Shown in pieces: positions 1 through 6,721 of a stretch of 12,454 nucleotides of DNA; the first letter of the stretch is position 1, and each line of letters starts with the position of its first letter. The stretch is taken from positions 1 to 12,454 of the forward strand of contig JAJYGE010000577.1 in NCBI GenBank assembly GCA_021785155.1, given 5' to 3'. A program made the translations under genes and the position numbers. The notes beneath the pieces are model-generated. The model was not told the DNA's origin. It saw only the letters and a list, made by a program, of their open reading frames with translations, and ran no database searches. Origin of the DNA: Planctomycetota bacterium (GTDB lineage Bacteria > Planctomycetota > Phycisphaerae > WQYP01).

Positions 1-110
1 CGACCGCCAACGGAAAAATCCGCATCAACGGCAAACGCGTAAAAGTCAAAGCCGCGGAACAGCAGCCTTCGCTATTGATTCCTGCAATACTGCCGGAAAC
101 CGGCACCTAA
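1..110 (+). CDS. C-terminal end of an unidentified protein (partial)
   Basis: An open frame enters from the left edge (codons in phase with base 3) and ends at TAA 108-110, giving the last 35 residues of a protein. The tail is rich in Lys and Arg at first (motif GKIRINGKRVKVK) and ends in a hydrophobic and proline-bearing stretch. A pattern like GKIRINGKRVKV could belong to a beta-sandwich or a similar extracellular domain, but I do not recognise the family. A second forward frame is also open through this stretch, so the frame choice rests on its ordinary codon use and clean stop. No function is proposed. Confidence 0.4.
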   Translation, partial: TANGKIRINGKRVKVKAAEQQPSLLIPAILPETGT

Positions 111-234
111 CACTACAGCGCGACATTGGCCGGGCCACGGCTGCGGCGGGCCGCCTTCGCCCTGAAGGCTTGGGCCGGAATCACGGCGAGCCAGGACAGA
201 GTGTAGATCCTCAAAGACCGTCAAAGGTCGTTTC

Positions 235-259
235 GCCCCGGCGTTCTTGCATCCGGGGC
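235..259 (+). terminator. Weak hairpin downstream of the partial gene
   Basis: GCCCCGG (235-241) and CCGGGGC (253-259) form a 7-bp GC stem around an 11-base loop. No T-run follows, so intrinsic termination is uncertain. It sits between the end of the partial gene and the fic promoter region. The rest of 111-316 shows no gene I can support. Confidence 0.25.
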
Positions 260-316
260 CATTTCCGGTCTATTACGATCTTGGCCAATGTCACGCGGTG
301 GTGCTACGCCAAAAAT

Positions 317-371
317 CTTATTTTACGATAATGGCCTTTCGTAAAATAAGGCAATTCCTTATTTTACGATA
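317..371 (+). promoter_or_regulatory. Triple-repeat operator candidate upstream of fic
   Basis: CTTATTTTACGATA occurs at 317-330 and again at 358-371 as a perfect 14-base direct repeat. Its first 12 bases also occur inverted at 339-350 (TCGTAAAATAAG on the plus strand). The cluster ends 19 bases before the fic start codon, so a bound protein would overlap the promoter and the start of the message. The Fic protein carries a C-terminal winged-helix-like region, which makes self-repression a reasonable inference. Actual binding is not shown by the sequence. Confidence 0.7.
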
Positions 372-389
372 TAAGTTAAGATAGATGGC

Positions 390-1547
390 ATGAAACGCGG
401 ACTGCAAGGGCGATATATCACGATTTCCACCGTTGGAGAAACGGTGAAAGCGTTTATTCCTTCGCCGTTGCCGCCTGTTCCGGCAATTCAGTGGACTGTG
501 GAACTGCAAGCGAAATGTGATACAGCACTGGTGTGGCTGGGCCGTCTTGACGCCGTTTGCACGTTACTGCCTGATCCGGACTTGTTTTTATATACCTACG
601 TTCGTAAGGAAGCTGTTCTTTCGTCCATGATCGAAGGCACGCAGTCATCACTTTCAGATTTGCTGCTCTATGAAATAAATGAGACTCCCGGCGTGCCGAT
701 GGATGACGCCCGTGAGGTAAGTAACTATGTCGCTGCCATGGAGCATGGCCTGGCTCGGCTGGCGAGGGGGCTGCCGCTGTCGCTGCGCCTGATAAAGGAA
801 ATGCACGCGAAACTACTTGCCGGCGGGCGTGGAGATAATAGTACTCCTGGAGAATTCAGACGCAGCCAGAACTGGATTGGTGGATCGCGTCCCGGCAATG
901 CGACGTTCGTTCCGCCGCCGCCTGATCAGATTATGCCGTGTATGGGGGATCTGGAACGATTTCTCCATGACCTTCCGGTGCCGACATCAGCTTTAATTAA
1001 GGCGGCGTTGGCACATGTTCAATTTGAAACGATCCACCCATTTCCTGACGGCAATGGCCGGCTCGGCAGGCTGTTGATTACCCTTATTTTATGTGAACAG
1101 GAGATTTTACGAGAACCGCTGCTGTATTTAAGCCTTTATTTGAAAAAACATCGATCCCGTTACTACGCACTGCTAAATGACATTCGTGCCGAGGGGAACT
1201 GGGAGCAGTGGTTGGATTTGTTTTTCGAGGCGGTTGCTCAGACGGCCCAACAAGCCGTAAATACTGTGCGGCTGCTTATGGAACTGCAAGCTAAAGACGT
1301 TCAAAGCATTGAGGCATTGGGTCGAATTTCATCGAGTGCCAGGCGTGTGCATGCATCACTTGCCGAGCGGCCTGTGGCTACGATCCGCCTATTATCTCAA
1401 CGCAGCAGGTTGAACGTGGTAACGGTGGGAAAATGTCTGCTTGGCCTCAAGGAATTGGGTATCGTAAAGGAGTTGACCGGCCACCGGCGGAATCGGGTGT
1501 TTACATATCACACATATCTCGATATTCTGAATCAGGGCGTTGAGTAA
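390..1547 (+). CDS. Fic-family protein with C-terminal winged helix-like domain
   Basis: A 385-residue Fic-domain protein, of the family that typically transfers AMP from ATP to hydroxyl side chains of target proteins. The core motif HPFPDGNGRLGR (residues 216-227) matches the canonical HPFx[D/E]GNGRxxR, with catalytic His216. The N-terminal region contains SSMIEG (78-83), matching the class II inhibitory motif [S/T]xxxE[G/N]; Glu82 would fold over the ATP site and restrain the enzyme. Residues about 310-375 resemble the winged-helix DNA-binding tail common in this subfamily. The length matches full-length relatives, and all motifs are intact. The ATG at 390 gives the family-typical N-terminus (MKRGLQGRY), although no good Shine-Dalgarno sequence precedes it. 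The gene stands alone behind a repeat cluster that may be its own operator. The targets are unknown; a regulatory role is as likely as a toxin-like one. Confidence 0.93.
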   Translation: MKRGLQGRYITISTVGETVKAFIPSPLPPVPAIQWTVELQAKCDTALVWLGRLDAVCTLLPDPDLFLYTYVRKEAVLSSMIEGTQSSLSDLLLYEINETPGVPMDDAREVSNYVAAMEHGLARLARGLPLSLRLIKEMHAKLLAGGRGDNSTPGEFRRSQNWIGGSRPGNATFVPPPPDQIMPCMGDLERFLHDLPVPTSALIKAALAHVQFETIHPFPDGNGRLGRLLITLILCEQEILREPLLYLSLYLKKHRSRYYALLNDIRAEGNWEQWLDLFFEAVAQTAQQAVNTVRLLMELQAKDVQSIEALGRISSSARRVHASLAERPVATIRLLSQRSRLNVVTVGKCLLGLKELGIVKELTGHRRNRVFTYHTYLDILNQGVE

Positions 1548-1695
1548 ATCCGCAGGCCGTCGGGAATCTCCGCGCCTGGTTGGCAGGTGATCTTTGATCG
1601 TATAACGTGATAAAGAGCGGAATTGTATGCTGGCAAAATCCATTTATTGATCAGTCGCTTGCGGCCACTGGCATCGCGCCGGTAACATTGCGTGC

Positions 1696-2751
1696 ATGCT
1701 TTTAAAAACAAAAATTGCCGCCTGTTTTTTGCTGCTGACACTTGCGGTAAATTTATACGGGTGTTCAAGCATGCACCATTGGCCACCGGGGTTGACTTCC
1801 GCAGATCGGCGGCAATTACGCGCCATGCCGCCCGTGGCTACCCTCTGGCCCGGTGGCCCGTCGGATGGGCGCGTGATTCAAACGCTTCATTATCGTATTT
1901 ACACTACCATCGATAACCCGGTACAGCAACGCCTTATCGCCCGTGTGTTGGAGGCTGATTACGCGCGGTTTATCCGTCTGCTGCCCAACGCCGCACCAAA
2001 GTTACCGATGGTGGGTTATGTGTTTCGCAACCGGAGCCAATGGGCACGCTATACGCGCCACGTCACCGGCGCGCAGGCTCCTATTTATCTGCACATTGAA
2101 GCTGGTGGCTATGAACGCAACGGCGTGTTTGCCGCTTACCGCTCCAATGTCGCTGAGATATTATCTGTCGTGGCCCATGAGGCGTGGCATCAGTTCAGCT
2201 TTCTGGCCTTAAAAGACCATCTACCGGCATGGCTGGATGAGGGCTTGGCGACACAATATGAAGCTATGCGTTGGCGACATGGGTATCCGAAATTTACGCC
2301 GTGGCTTAATGCGGTGCGTTGGGAAATGCTCCGGCATGCTGTTGAGCGACGGCAATTGCTGCCCCTTCCGGCCCTGGCGGGCACGCAAGCCGGCAGCGTG
2401 GTGATGCACAACGCCTTTTATATTCAAGCCTATTATGCTGAACTCTGGTCGTTTATGCTTTTTATTGAAAACAGCCGTTACCGCGCAGAGCTATTGGAGC
2501 TTTTAACCATGGCAGAAAAAGGTCAACTCAATAATCTCCTGGCCCGATCTGCCCTGACATCTGCCGATAAACATAATCTCACCTTGCGTTGGAATCGTGT
2601 CGCCGGTGAACTGTATTTGCGGCACTTTTTTACTTCCCATCGCAGTCTAAAACAGCGGTATGTGGCATTTATAGACCGACTGATAAAATCCTGGCCACCG
2701 GCACGCCCGGAACGCGCTGATGTGCCTGCCGCACAAGGCGTAAAGTCATGA
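1696..2751 (+). CDS. Lipoprotein with gluzincin-type metalloprotease motif (DUF1570-like)
   Basis: A 351-residue protein beginning with a lipoprotein signal peptide: a charged start, a hydrophobic run (about residues 7-19), and a lipobox L-Y-G-C with Cys23 as the lipidated residue. The zinc-binding motif HEAWH lies at 161-165, followed 17 residues later by WLDEGLA with Glu182. This spacing is the gluzincin pattern (two His plus a downstream Glu ligand). The arrangement resembles the DUF1570 / peptidase-MA-like proteins frequent in Planctomycetes, so a membrane-anchored zinc peptidase is likely. No substrate can be named. The start codon has only a weak ribosome site. The stop codon overlaps the start of the next gene (ATGA), suggesting translational coupling to the TerC-family protein. 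Family assignment below the level of the zinc motif is uncertain. Confidence 0.75.
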   Translation: MLLKTKIAACFLLLTLAVNLYGCSSMHHWPPGLTSADRRQLRAMPPVATLWPGGPSDGRVIQTLHYRIYTTIDNPVQQRLIARVLEADYARFIRLLPNAAPKLPMVGYVFRNRSQWARYTRHVTGAQAPIYLHIEAGGYERNGVFAAYRSNVAEILSVVAHEAWHQFSFLALKDHLPAWLDEGLATQYEAMRWRHGYPKFTPWLNAVRWEMLRHAVERRQLLPLPALAGTQAGSVVMHNAFYIQAYYAELWSFMLFIENSRYRAELLELLTMAEKGQLNNLLARSALTSADKHNLTLRWNRVAGELYLRHFFTSHRSLKQRYVAFIDRLIKSWPPARPERADVPAAQGVKS

Positions 2752-3701
2752 TGTTGGCGTGGATACTGTTTATATTTCTTTCGGCGCTGATCTTGGCGCT
2801 GGATGTTTTGATCCCGCAAACCGCGGCAGGCACTAACGCCTTCAATCGTGCGGCGGTTCTGTGTTCCCTGCCAGTTTTTCTTGCCCTGGTTTATGGCCTG
2901 TACCTGCACTTTGCCTTGGCGCAAAGCGTCGGTGCGCCGGCTGTTGCGGGTCCGCATCCGGCGTTAACTTTCAGCACCGGCTACCTGCTGGAATTAGGCT
3001 TAAGCGCCGATAATGTGATGATGTTTATTATTATGCTGCGCGCCTTAAAGATTCCCGCCGCCGATCAGAGTCTAGTCATGTTCTGGGCCATTATTCTGGC
3101 AATTGTGGCGCGTGTGGTGCTGATTCTTACCGGTCTGGCGCTCATTGGCCGATTTCATCTGCTGTTTTATTTTATGGGGGCATTTCTAGTGCTGGCGGGT
3201 GGGCTGATGTTTTTCCAGCCGGATGGCGAACGTGGCATTGGAGAGCGTCTGATCGGCCTATCGAGCAATATCCTTCCGATCAGCCCGGAATATGCCGGTC
3301 GGCAAATGGTTGTCTTAATCAATGGTCGCCGTCGTATTACGCCTCTGCTGCTGGCGATCATTCTGGTGGGTCTGGTGGATGTGCTCTTTGCGTTTGATTC
3401 CATCCCGGCGGTTTTTGGCATTACCAGCGATCCACTGATTGTTACAAGCAGCAATGTTTTTGCCGTGCTGGCATTGCATCGGCTCTATTTTATCATGGCT
3501 CCTTTAATGGACCGGCTACGGTTTCTGGAAGCTGGGCTGGCTGTGATTCTGCTGTTCATCGGTGGCAAGATGCTTTTGCCGCTGCTTGCCGCCTACGTGC
3601 CGGCGGTGCAAATAAGCACGACCACATCGCTGTTGGTGATTCTGGCAGTTCTGCTTTCAGCGGCGGGAGCTTCGTTCGCCTTCCCGGCGAAAAAGAAATA
3701 A
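2748..3701 (+). CDS. TerC-family integral membrane protein
   Basis: A 317-residue polytopic membrane protein with the TerC fold signatures. ELGLSADNV (82-90) carries the conserved acidic and Asn residues in one helix, and GLVDVLFAFDSIPAVFGIT (208-226) carries the matching Asp211 and Asp217 in the symmetry-related helix. About eight or nine hydrophobic segments can be seen. The length is like that of Alx-type members, some of which export manganese; others are linked to tellurite resistance or to metal loading of secreted enzymes. The gene overlaps the metalloprotease-like lipoprotein gene by four bases, with AAGG as a ribosome site inside that gene. A role in supplying metal to an exported enzyme is a tempting inference but unproven. 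No manganese riboswitch precedes it. Confidence 0.92.
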   Translation: MMLAWILFIFLSALILALDVLIPQTAAGTNAFNRAAVLCSLPVFLALVYGLYLHFALAQSVGAPAVAGPHPALTFSTGYLLELGLSADNVMMFIIMLRALKIPAADQSLVMFWAIILAIVARVVLILTGLALIGRFHLLFYFMGAFLVLAGGLMFFQPDGERGIGERLIGLSSNILPISPEYAGRQMVVLINGRRRITPLLLAIILVGLVDVLFAFDSIPAVFGITSDPLIVTSSNVFAVLALHRLYFIMAPLMDRLRFLEAGLAVILLFIGGKMLLPLLAAYVPAVQISTTTSLLVILAVLLSAAGASFAFPAKKK

Positions 3702-3829
3702 GGCATTTACATGTTGCTCATCAAACACTCAAGGCAAATTTACGCAATGTTCACGATATGCTCACAGTGCGCCGCTACACTTCCCTTGCGTTCGCTTTCC
3801 GAAACGCATCACCCACCTCTCTTCCGCCT

Positions 3830-3858
3830 GAAGCCCCCGGTTCCCCGCCGGTGGCTTC
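3830..3858. terminator. Hairpin between convergent terC and BMC operon
   Basis: GAAGCCCCCGG (3830-3840) pairs with CCGGTGGCTTC (3848-3858) with one mismatch, forming an 11-bp stem around a 7-base loop. It lies in the short space between two convergent transcription units, where a shared terminator is expected. Neither strand has a clear T-run after the stem, so strength and mechanism are uncertain. The remainder of 3702-3871 shows no gene. Confidence 0.4.
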
Positions 3859-3871
3859 TACGCGCCGACAA

Positions 3872-4621
3872 TTACACCGCTATTTTCAGACGATCCTGTA
3901 AATTGGCTTTCCATGTTTCGCTGATGGCCGCGTCGGTGATAATCAGATCCAGCTCTTCAATGGAACACACCCGGGCCAAGCCTTTGCGGCCAAATTTGCC
4001 CGCATCAGCCAGCAGGATTTTTCTGGCGGCTTGTTTCATGGCGAGTTTCTCAATCTGCACCATGGCCAGATTGGTGTTGAAAATATCGACTTCATAAATG
4101 CCGGCCACAGAAAAAACAGATCGGTCCGCATGAATGTCAGCCAGGGCCTGCATGGTAATCGGCCCCACCATCACGCCGGAGCGCGGGTACATCGCTCCGC
4201 CCAGCACCAGAAGTTCCACCCCCTCATCATTAGCGAAATGATTGGCCACCGTCAGACTGTTGGTAACCACCTGCAACGGGCGGACTTCCAACTGCTGCAC
4301 CGTGTAATGAATCGTGGAACCGCCGTCAAAGTAAACCGTCATGCCGGGTTCAATCATGGCGGCGGCGGCTTTTCCAATGGCGCGTTTGGCGTCCACCTGT
4401 TCCTGCATACGCTGATCCAGATCCAGCATCGCCGGAGAGCGGCCACGATATAAAACGCCGCCGCGCGTGGATTCCACCACGCCCTGCCCGCACAGGGCAT
4501 CAACATCCCGCCGCACGGTGGAACTTGAAACGCCAAGTTCTTCCGCCAGTTGTTCCAGGGAGGCGCTTTGCCGCGTTCGCAGAATATCAAGCAGTTTTTT
4601 CTGGCGATCCACGATCAGCAT
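3872..4621 (-). CDS. DeoR-family transcriptional regulator
   Basis: A 249-residue repressor of the DeoR/GlpR type, the last gene of the BMC operon. The N-terminal helix-turn-helix (about residues 21-43, SLEQLAEELGVSSSTVRRDV) is followed by the sugar-phosphate-sensing domain with the YFDGGST loop (97-103). Proteins of this family bind operators near catabolic genes and release them when a phosphorylated sugar accumulates. Here the ligand is plausibly a fucose- or rhamnose-derived phosphate or DHAP (inference). I chose ATG at 4621 over an upstream TTG at 4642, because the family begins close to the recognition helix region (DRQKKLLDIL). It starts 34 bases after the dehydrogenase stop, so it is probably co-transcribed and would autoregulate. 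The dyad upstream of pduL is its best candidate site. Confidence 0.93.
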   Translation of the reverse strand: MLIVDRQKKLLDILRTRQSASLEQLAEELGVSSSTVRRDVDALCGQGVVESTRGGVLYRGRSPAMLDLDQRMQEQVDAKRAIGKAAAAMIEPGMTVYFDGGSTIHYTVQQLEVRPLQVVTNSLTVANHFANDEGVELLVLGGAMYPRSGVMVGPITMQALADIHADRSVFSVAGIYEVDIFNTNLAMVQIEKLAMKQAARKILLADAGKFGRKGLARVCSIEELDLIITDAAISETWKANLQDRLKIAV

Positions 4622-4655
4622 TACGCAATTCCATTGAAACAATGGGCCTTAACAC

Positions 4656-5573
4656 TTATTTAATTTTTCCCCAGGTTTCTTCCAGCGCTCGGGCGCTGGC
4701 CTGAATGCCGGCCATTTCCTTGGGCCACAATTCCGGTTCCAACGCCGTTTCCACACCGCCGCTACCCACCACCGTCGGCACACTCAGGCAGACTTTTTTA
4801 ATTCCATACTGACCGGTAAGCTGGCTGCTGACCGGCAAAATCCGCTTGCGGTCCAAAGCGATGGAATGAATGACCTCGGCAATGCTGAGGCCCACCGCAT
4901 AACCGGCCCCGCCTTTAAGTTTGATCACTTCCGCGCCGGAAGTCTGGGTTTGTTTGAAAATTTCCGCCTGCTGCGCAGGCGTGACCATTTTAATTAACGG
5001 CATTCCCGCCACCGTGGCCGTACTCCAGATCGGCGTCATGGTATCGCCATGTTCGCCGAGTATTACCGCATTCACCTGCGTAGCCGGCAGATTTTTGGCG
5101 GCCGCAATCAGTGATCGGAAGCGCGTGGTATCCAACACCGTGCCCAGGCCAATGACCTGTTTGGCCGGCCAGCCAAGATATTCAATATTCAAGCGCGTCA
5201 GCACATCCACCGGGTTGGAAACCACCAAAAATATGCACTCTTTTTTCACGCCCGCCCCCTTGAGCGAATCCAGGACGCTTTTATACAATGACACATTACG
5301 ATTGATCAGGTCCAACCGTGATTCGTCGGGCTTGCGACGCAGGCCCGCAGTAATGCAGATAATATCGGAATTCGCCGCGCCCTTCATGTCCGTTGCATAA
5401 ATGCTCTGATCGCCCACCAGCGATGCGCCATGCAGCAGGTCCAAGGCTTCACCCGAAGCCAGTTGCGCATTGGCATCCACCAGCGCTATTTCTCGCACAA
5501 TGCCCGCACATTGCAATGCAAATGCGGCATTGGAACCCACGCGTCCACCACCACCGATGATTGTAACTTTCAT
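4656..5573 (-). CDS. Malate/lactate dehydrogenase (NAD-dependent)
   Basis: A 305-residue 2-hydroxyacid dehydrogenase of the LDH/MDH family. The Rossmann motif is GGGGRVG (7-13), and Asp33 after the second strand predicts NAD preference. Catalytic residues are present: Arg86 (SRLDL), Asp148 and Arg151 (LDTTRFR), and His175 (GEHGD). At the specificity position (102 in LDH numbering) it has Arg80 within LRRKP, where lactate dehydrogenases have Gln and malate dehydrogenases have Arg. This points to oxaloacetate/malate, although the neighbouring sequence is LDH-like. In the operon it could re-oxidise the NADH made by the aldehyde dehydrogenase. I see no encapsulation helix beyond the normal C-terminal helix, so its location relative to the shell is open. 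AAAGGACA precedes the ATG as ribosome site. It is separated from the aldolase gene by an unusual 253-base gap. Confidence 0.9.
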   Translation of the reverse strand: MKVTIIGGGGRVGSNAAFALQCAGIVREIALVDANAQLASGEALDLLHGASLVGDQSIYATDMKGAANSDIICITAGLRRKPDESRLDLINRNVSLYKSVLDSLKGAGVKKECIFLVVSNPVDVLTRLNIEYLGWPAKQVIGLGTVLDTTRFRSLIAAAKNLPATQVNAVILGEHGDTMTPIWSTATVAGMPLIKMVTPAQQAEIFKQTQTSGAEVIKLKGGAGYAVGLSIAEVIHSIALDRKRILPVSSQLTGQYGIKKVCLSVPTVVGSGGVETALEPELWPKEMAGIQASARALEETWGKIK

Positions 5574-5602
5574 AAAATGTCCTTTCGTTAAACGTTGGAA
5601 GA

Positions 5603-5786
5603 AGTTAGGAGTTAGAATAAATCGGAAGCGCTTCGCTTCTGGTTTGCTTCATAACCGAATTGCCCCGATCCATCCCGGCGCGCCGGGATAAACTCCAGTA
5701 CGGCTATGTGCAGCAAGTCGTCGCCCATTCTATTCATTACTGCTTACGCATTGAAGCGGCAACGCCGCGTCTTCTAACTCCTAACT
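5603..5786. repeat. 15-bp inverted repeat bracketing the mdh-aldolase gap
   Basis: Bases 5603-5617 (AGTTAGGAGTTAGAA) are the exact reverse complement of 5772-5786. The arms are 154 bases apart and are built from the same 7-base unit as the adjacent array, in opposite orientations. The enclosed DNA holds a small hairpin (GAAGCG-CTT-CGCTTC, 5625-5639) and an 18-bp palindrome, but no gene I can support. A small non-autonomous mobile element or a structured untranslated region are both possible; no target-site duplication is evident. Confidence 0.6.
5672..5689. repeat. Perfect 18-bp GC-rich palindrome
   Basis: ATCCCGGCG (5672-5680) is followed directly by its reverse complement CGCCGGGAT (5681-5689). 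As RNA it can form a 7-bp stem with a 4-base loop on either strand. There is no T-run next to it, so it does not look like an intrinsic terminator. A protein-binding dyad or an RNA processing or stability element is possible. Confidence 0.65.
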
Positions 5787-5824
5787 AACTTCTAGATTCC
5801 AGGTTCTAGGTTCTAGCTTCTAAG
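5772..5824. repeat. Degenerate heptamer array next to the aldolase stop
   Basis: Seven-base units run in phase: TTCTAAC, TCCTAAC, then a 4-base break (TAAC), then TTCTAGA, TTCCAGG, TTCTAGG, TTCTAGC, TTCTAAG. The consensus is close to TTCTAGG. The array ends two bases from the aldolase stop codon (minus strand). The unit length and regularity are clear; the function is unknown. Confidence 0.75.
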
Positions 5825-5826
5825 AA

Positions 5827-6681
5827 TCACTGCAATCCCGCCATAATCTGATCCGTCATCTTCTGCACCAGATCTTCCAGCTTGTCTTCCGTAATCACCG
5901 GACCGGTGGATTCAATATGGCCGTCACTCTGGCAGGCACATACGCTTTGTGTCGGGGCATCAAAGCCGGCCAGGAACGGCTGATTATCCGCTCCGATGCA
6001 CCCGGTGGGGGCGCACGCCAGGCGTTGATCCGGCATGCCGAATTTCTCTTTAACCTTCAGCAATTCCACCATTTCCTGCTGTGACAACTGATTAATTTTT
6101 CCAAGTTGGCGCGTCAAAAGCAGAATGCGGCAATACGCATCGAGAATTTCCAGTTTGTAATATGCCCCGACCAAAGTGGTGTCAAAGCACACCGAGCCGT
6201 GGTTACCCATCATCACCGTATTGGTGTCTTTGTTGATTAACGCCACCACGGATTCACCGAGTTCTTTGTAGCTCGGGGTGGTGTATTTGGCCATGGGTAC
6301 TTTGCCCAGAAACACTTCCGCCTCCGGGTGAATGCCTTCCGGAATGGGAATATTGGCCATCGCAAATGCCGTGGCGTGCGGCGGGTGCGAGTGCACCACG
6401 GCTTTAACGTCTTTGCGGGCTTTATAAATTTGCAGGTGCAAAAGCACTTCGCTGGTGCGTTTCATCTTATTCTGCGTGTCCACCTGTTTGCCGTCCATAT
6501 CCACAACCGTGATCTGATCCGGCGTCAGAAACCCTTTTGATATGCCCGTGGGCGTACACAGCACCCGATCATCGGCAATGCGGACACTGTGATTGCCCTC
6601 ATTGCCCGCGCAGTATCCGCGCATCCAGATACGGTGGCCGATATCGCACATTTCCTGGCGGGCTTGAAACAGATTCTGCAT
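5827..6681 (-). CDS. Class II (FucA/RhaD-type) aldolase with C-terminal encapsulation peptide
   Basis: A 284-residue zinc aldolase, expected to split fuculose-1-phosphate and/or rhamnulose-1-phosphate into DHAP and lactaldehyde. Zinc ligands are His97 and His99 (VVHSHPPH) and a third His at 161 (GNHG); Glu78 (TSE) is the likely catalytic acid/base. Phosphate-binding features GNEGNHS (27-32) and TPTGISKG (43-50) are present. FucA proteins are about 215 residues, so this one has an extra tail of about 70. The tail has two Cys pairs (223/228 and 248/250) and ends in an amphipathic helix (about 265-283, EDKLEDLVQKMTDQIMAGL) typical of cargo-targeting peptides. The ATG at 6681 is preferred over a TTG at 6693, because GAGGTG sits just before it. 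It lies 40 bases after the RpiB-like gene. Substrate choice between the two sugar phosphates cannot be read from the sequence. Confidence 0.9.
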   Translation of the reverse strand: MQNLFQARQEMCDIGHRIWMRGYCAGNEGNHSVRIADDRVLCTPTGISKGFLTPDQITVVDMDGKQVDTQNKMKRTSEVLLHLQIYKARKDVKAVVHSHPPHATAFAMANIPIPEGIHPEAEVFLGKVPMAKYTTPSYKELGESVVALINKDTNTVMMGNHGSVCFDTTLVGAYYKLEILDAYCRILLLTRQLGKINQLSQQEMVELLKVKEKFGMPDQRLACAPTGCIGADNQPFLAGFDAPTQSVCACQSDGHIESTGPVITEDKLEDLVQKMTDQIMAGLQ

Positions 6682-6685
6682 AATG

Positions 6686-6691
6686 CACCTC
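6686..6691 (-). promoter_or_regulatory. Ribosome binding site that fixes the aldolase start
   Basis: GAGGTG on the minus strand lies immediately upstream of ATG 6679-6681, with a 6-base gap after GAGG. A longer reading from TTG at 6693 would place this site inside the coding region, so the ATG start is preferred. Confidence 0.75.
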
Positions 6692-6721
6692 AATAATTAT
6701 GTATCATTCACAGCCGCCGCA

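Noticed and set aside
385..393. Two-codon open frame (ATG GCA TGA) overlapping the fic start
   Set aside because: It could be read as a coupled mini-frame, but it has no ribosome site and such short frames arise easily by chance.
2700..2750. Manganese riboswitch (yybP-ykoY type) before the TerC-family gene
   Set aside because: The gene starts within the previous coding sequence, leaving no untranslated leader for a riboswitch.
2523..2957. 144-residue minus-strand open frame spanning the lipoprotein-TerC junction
   Set aside because: It is rich in Arg and Gln, lies antisense to two well-supported genes, and shows no family motif.
5772..5824. CRISPR array
   Set aside because: The units are 7 bases with no spacers, so this is a tandem repeat and not a CRISPR.
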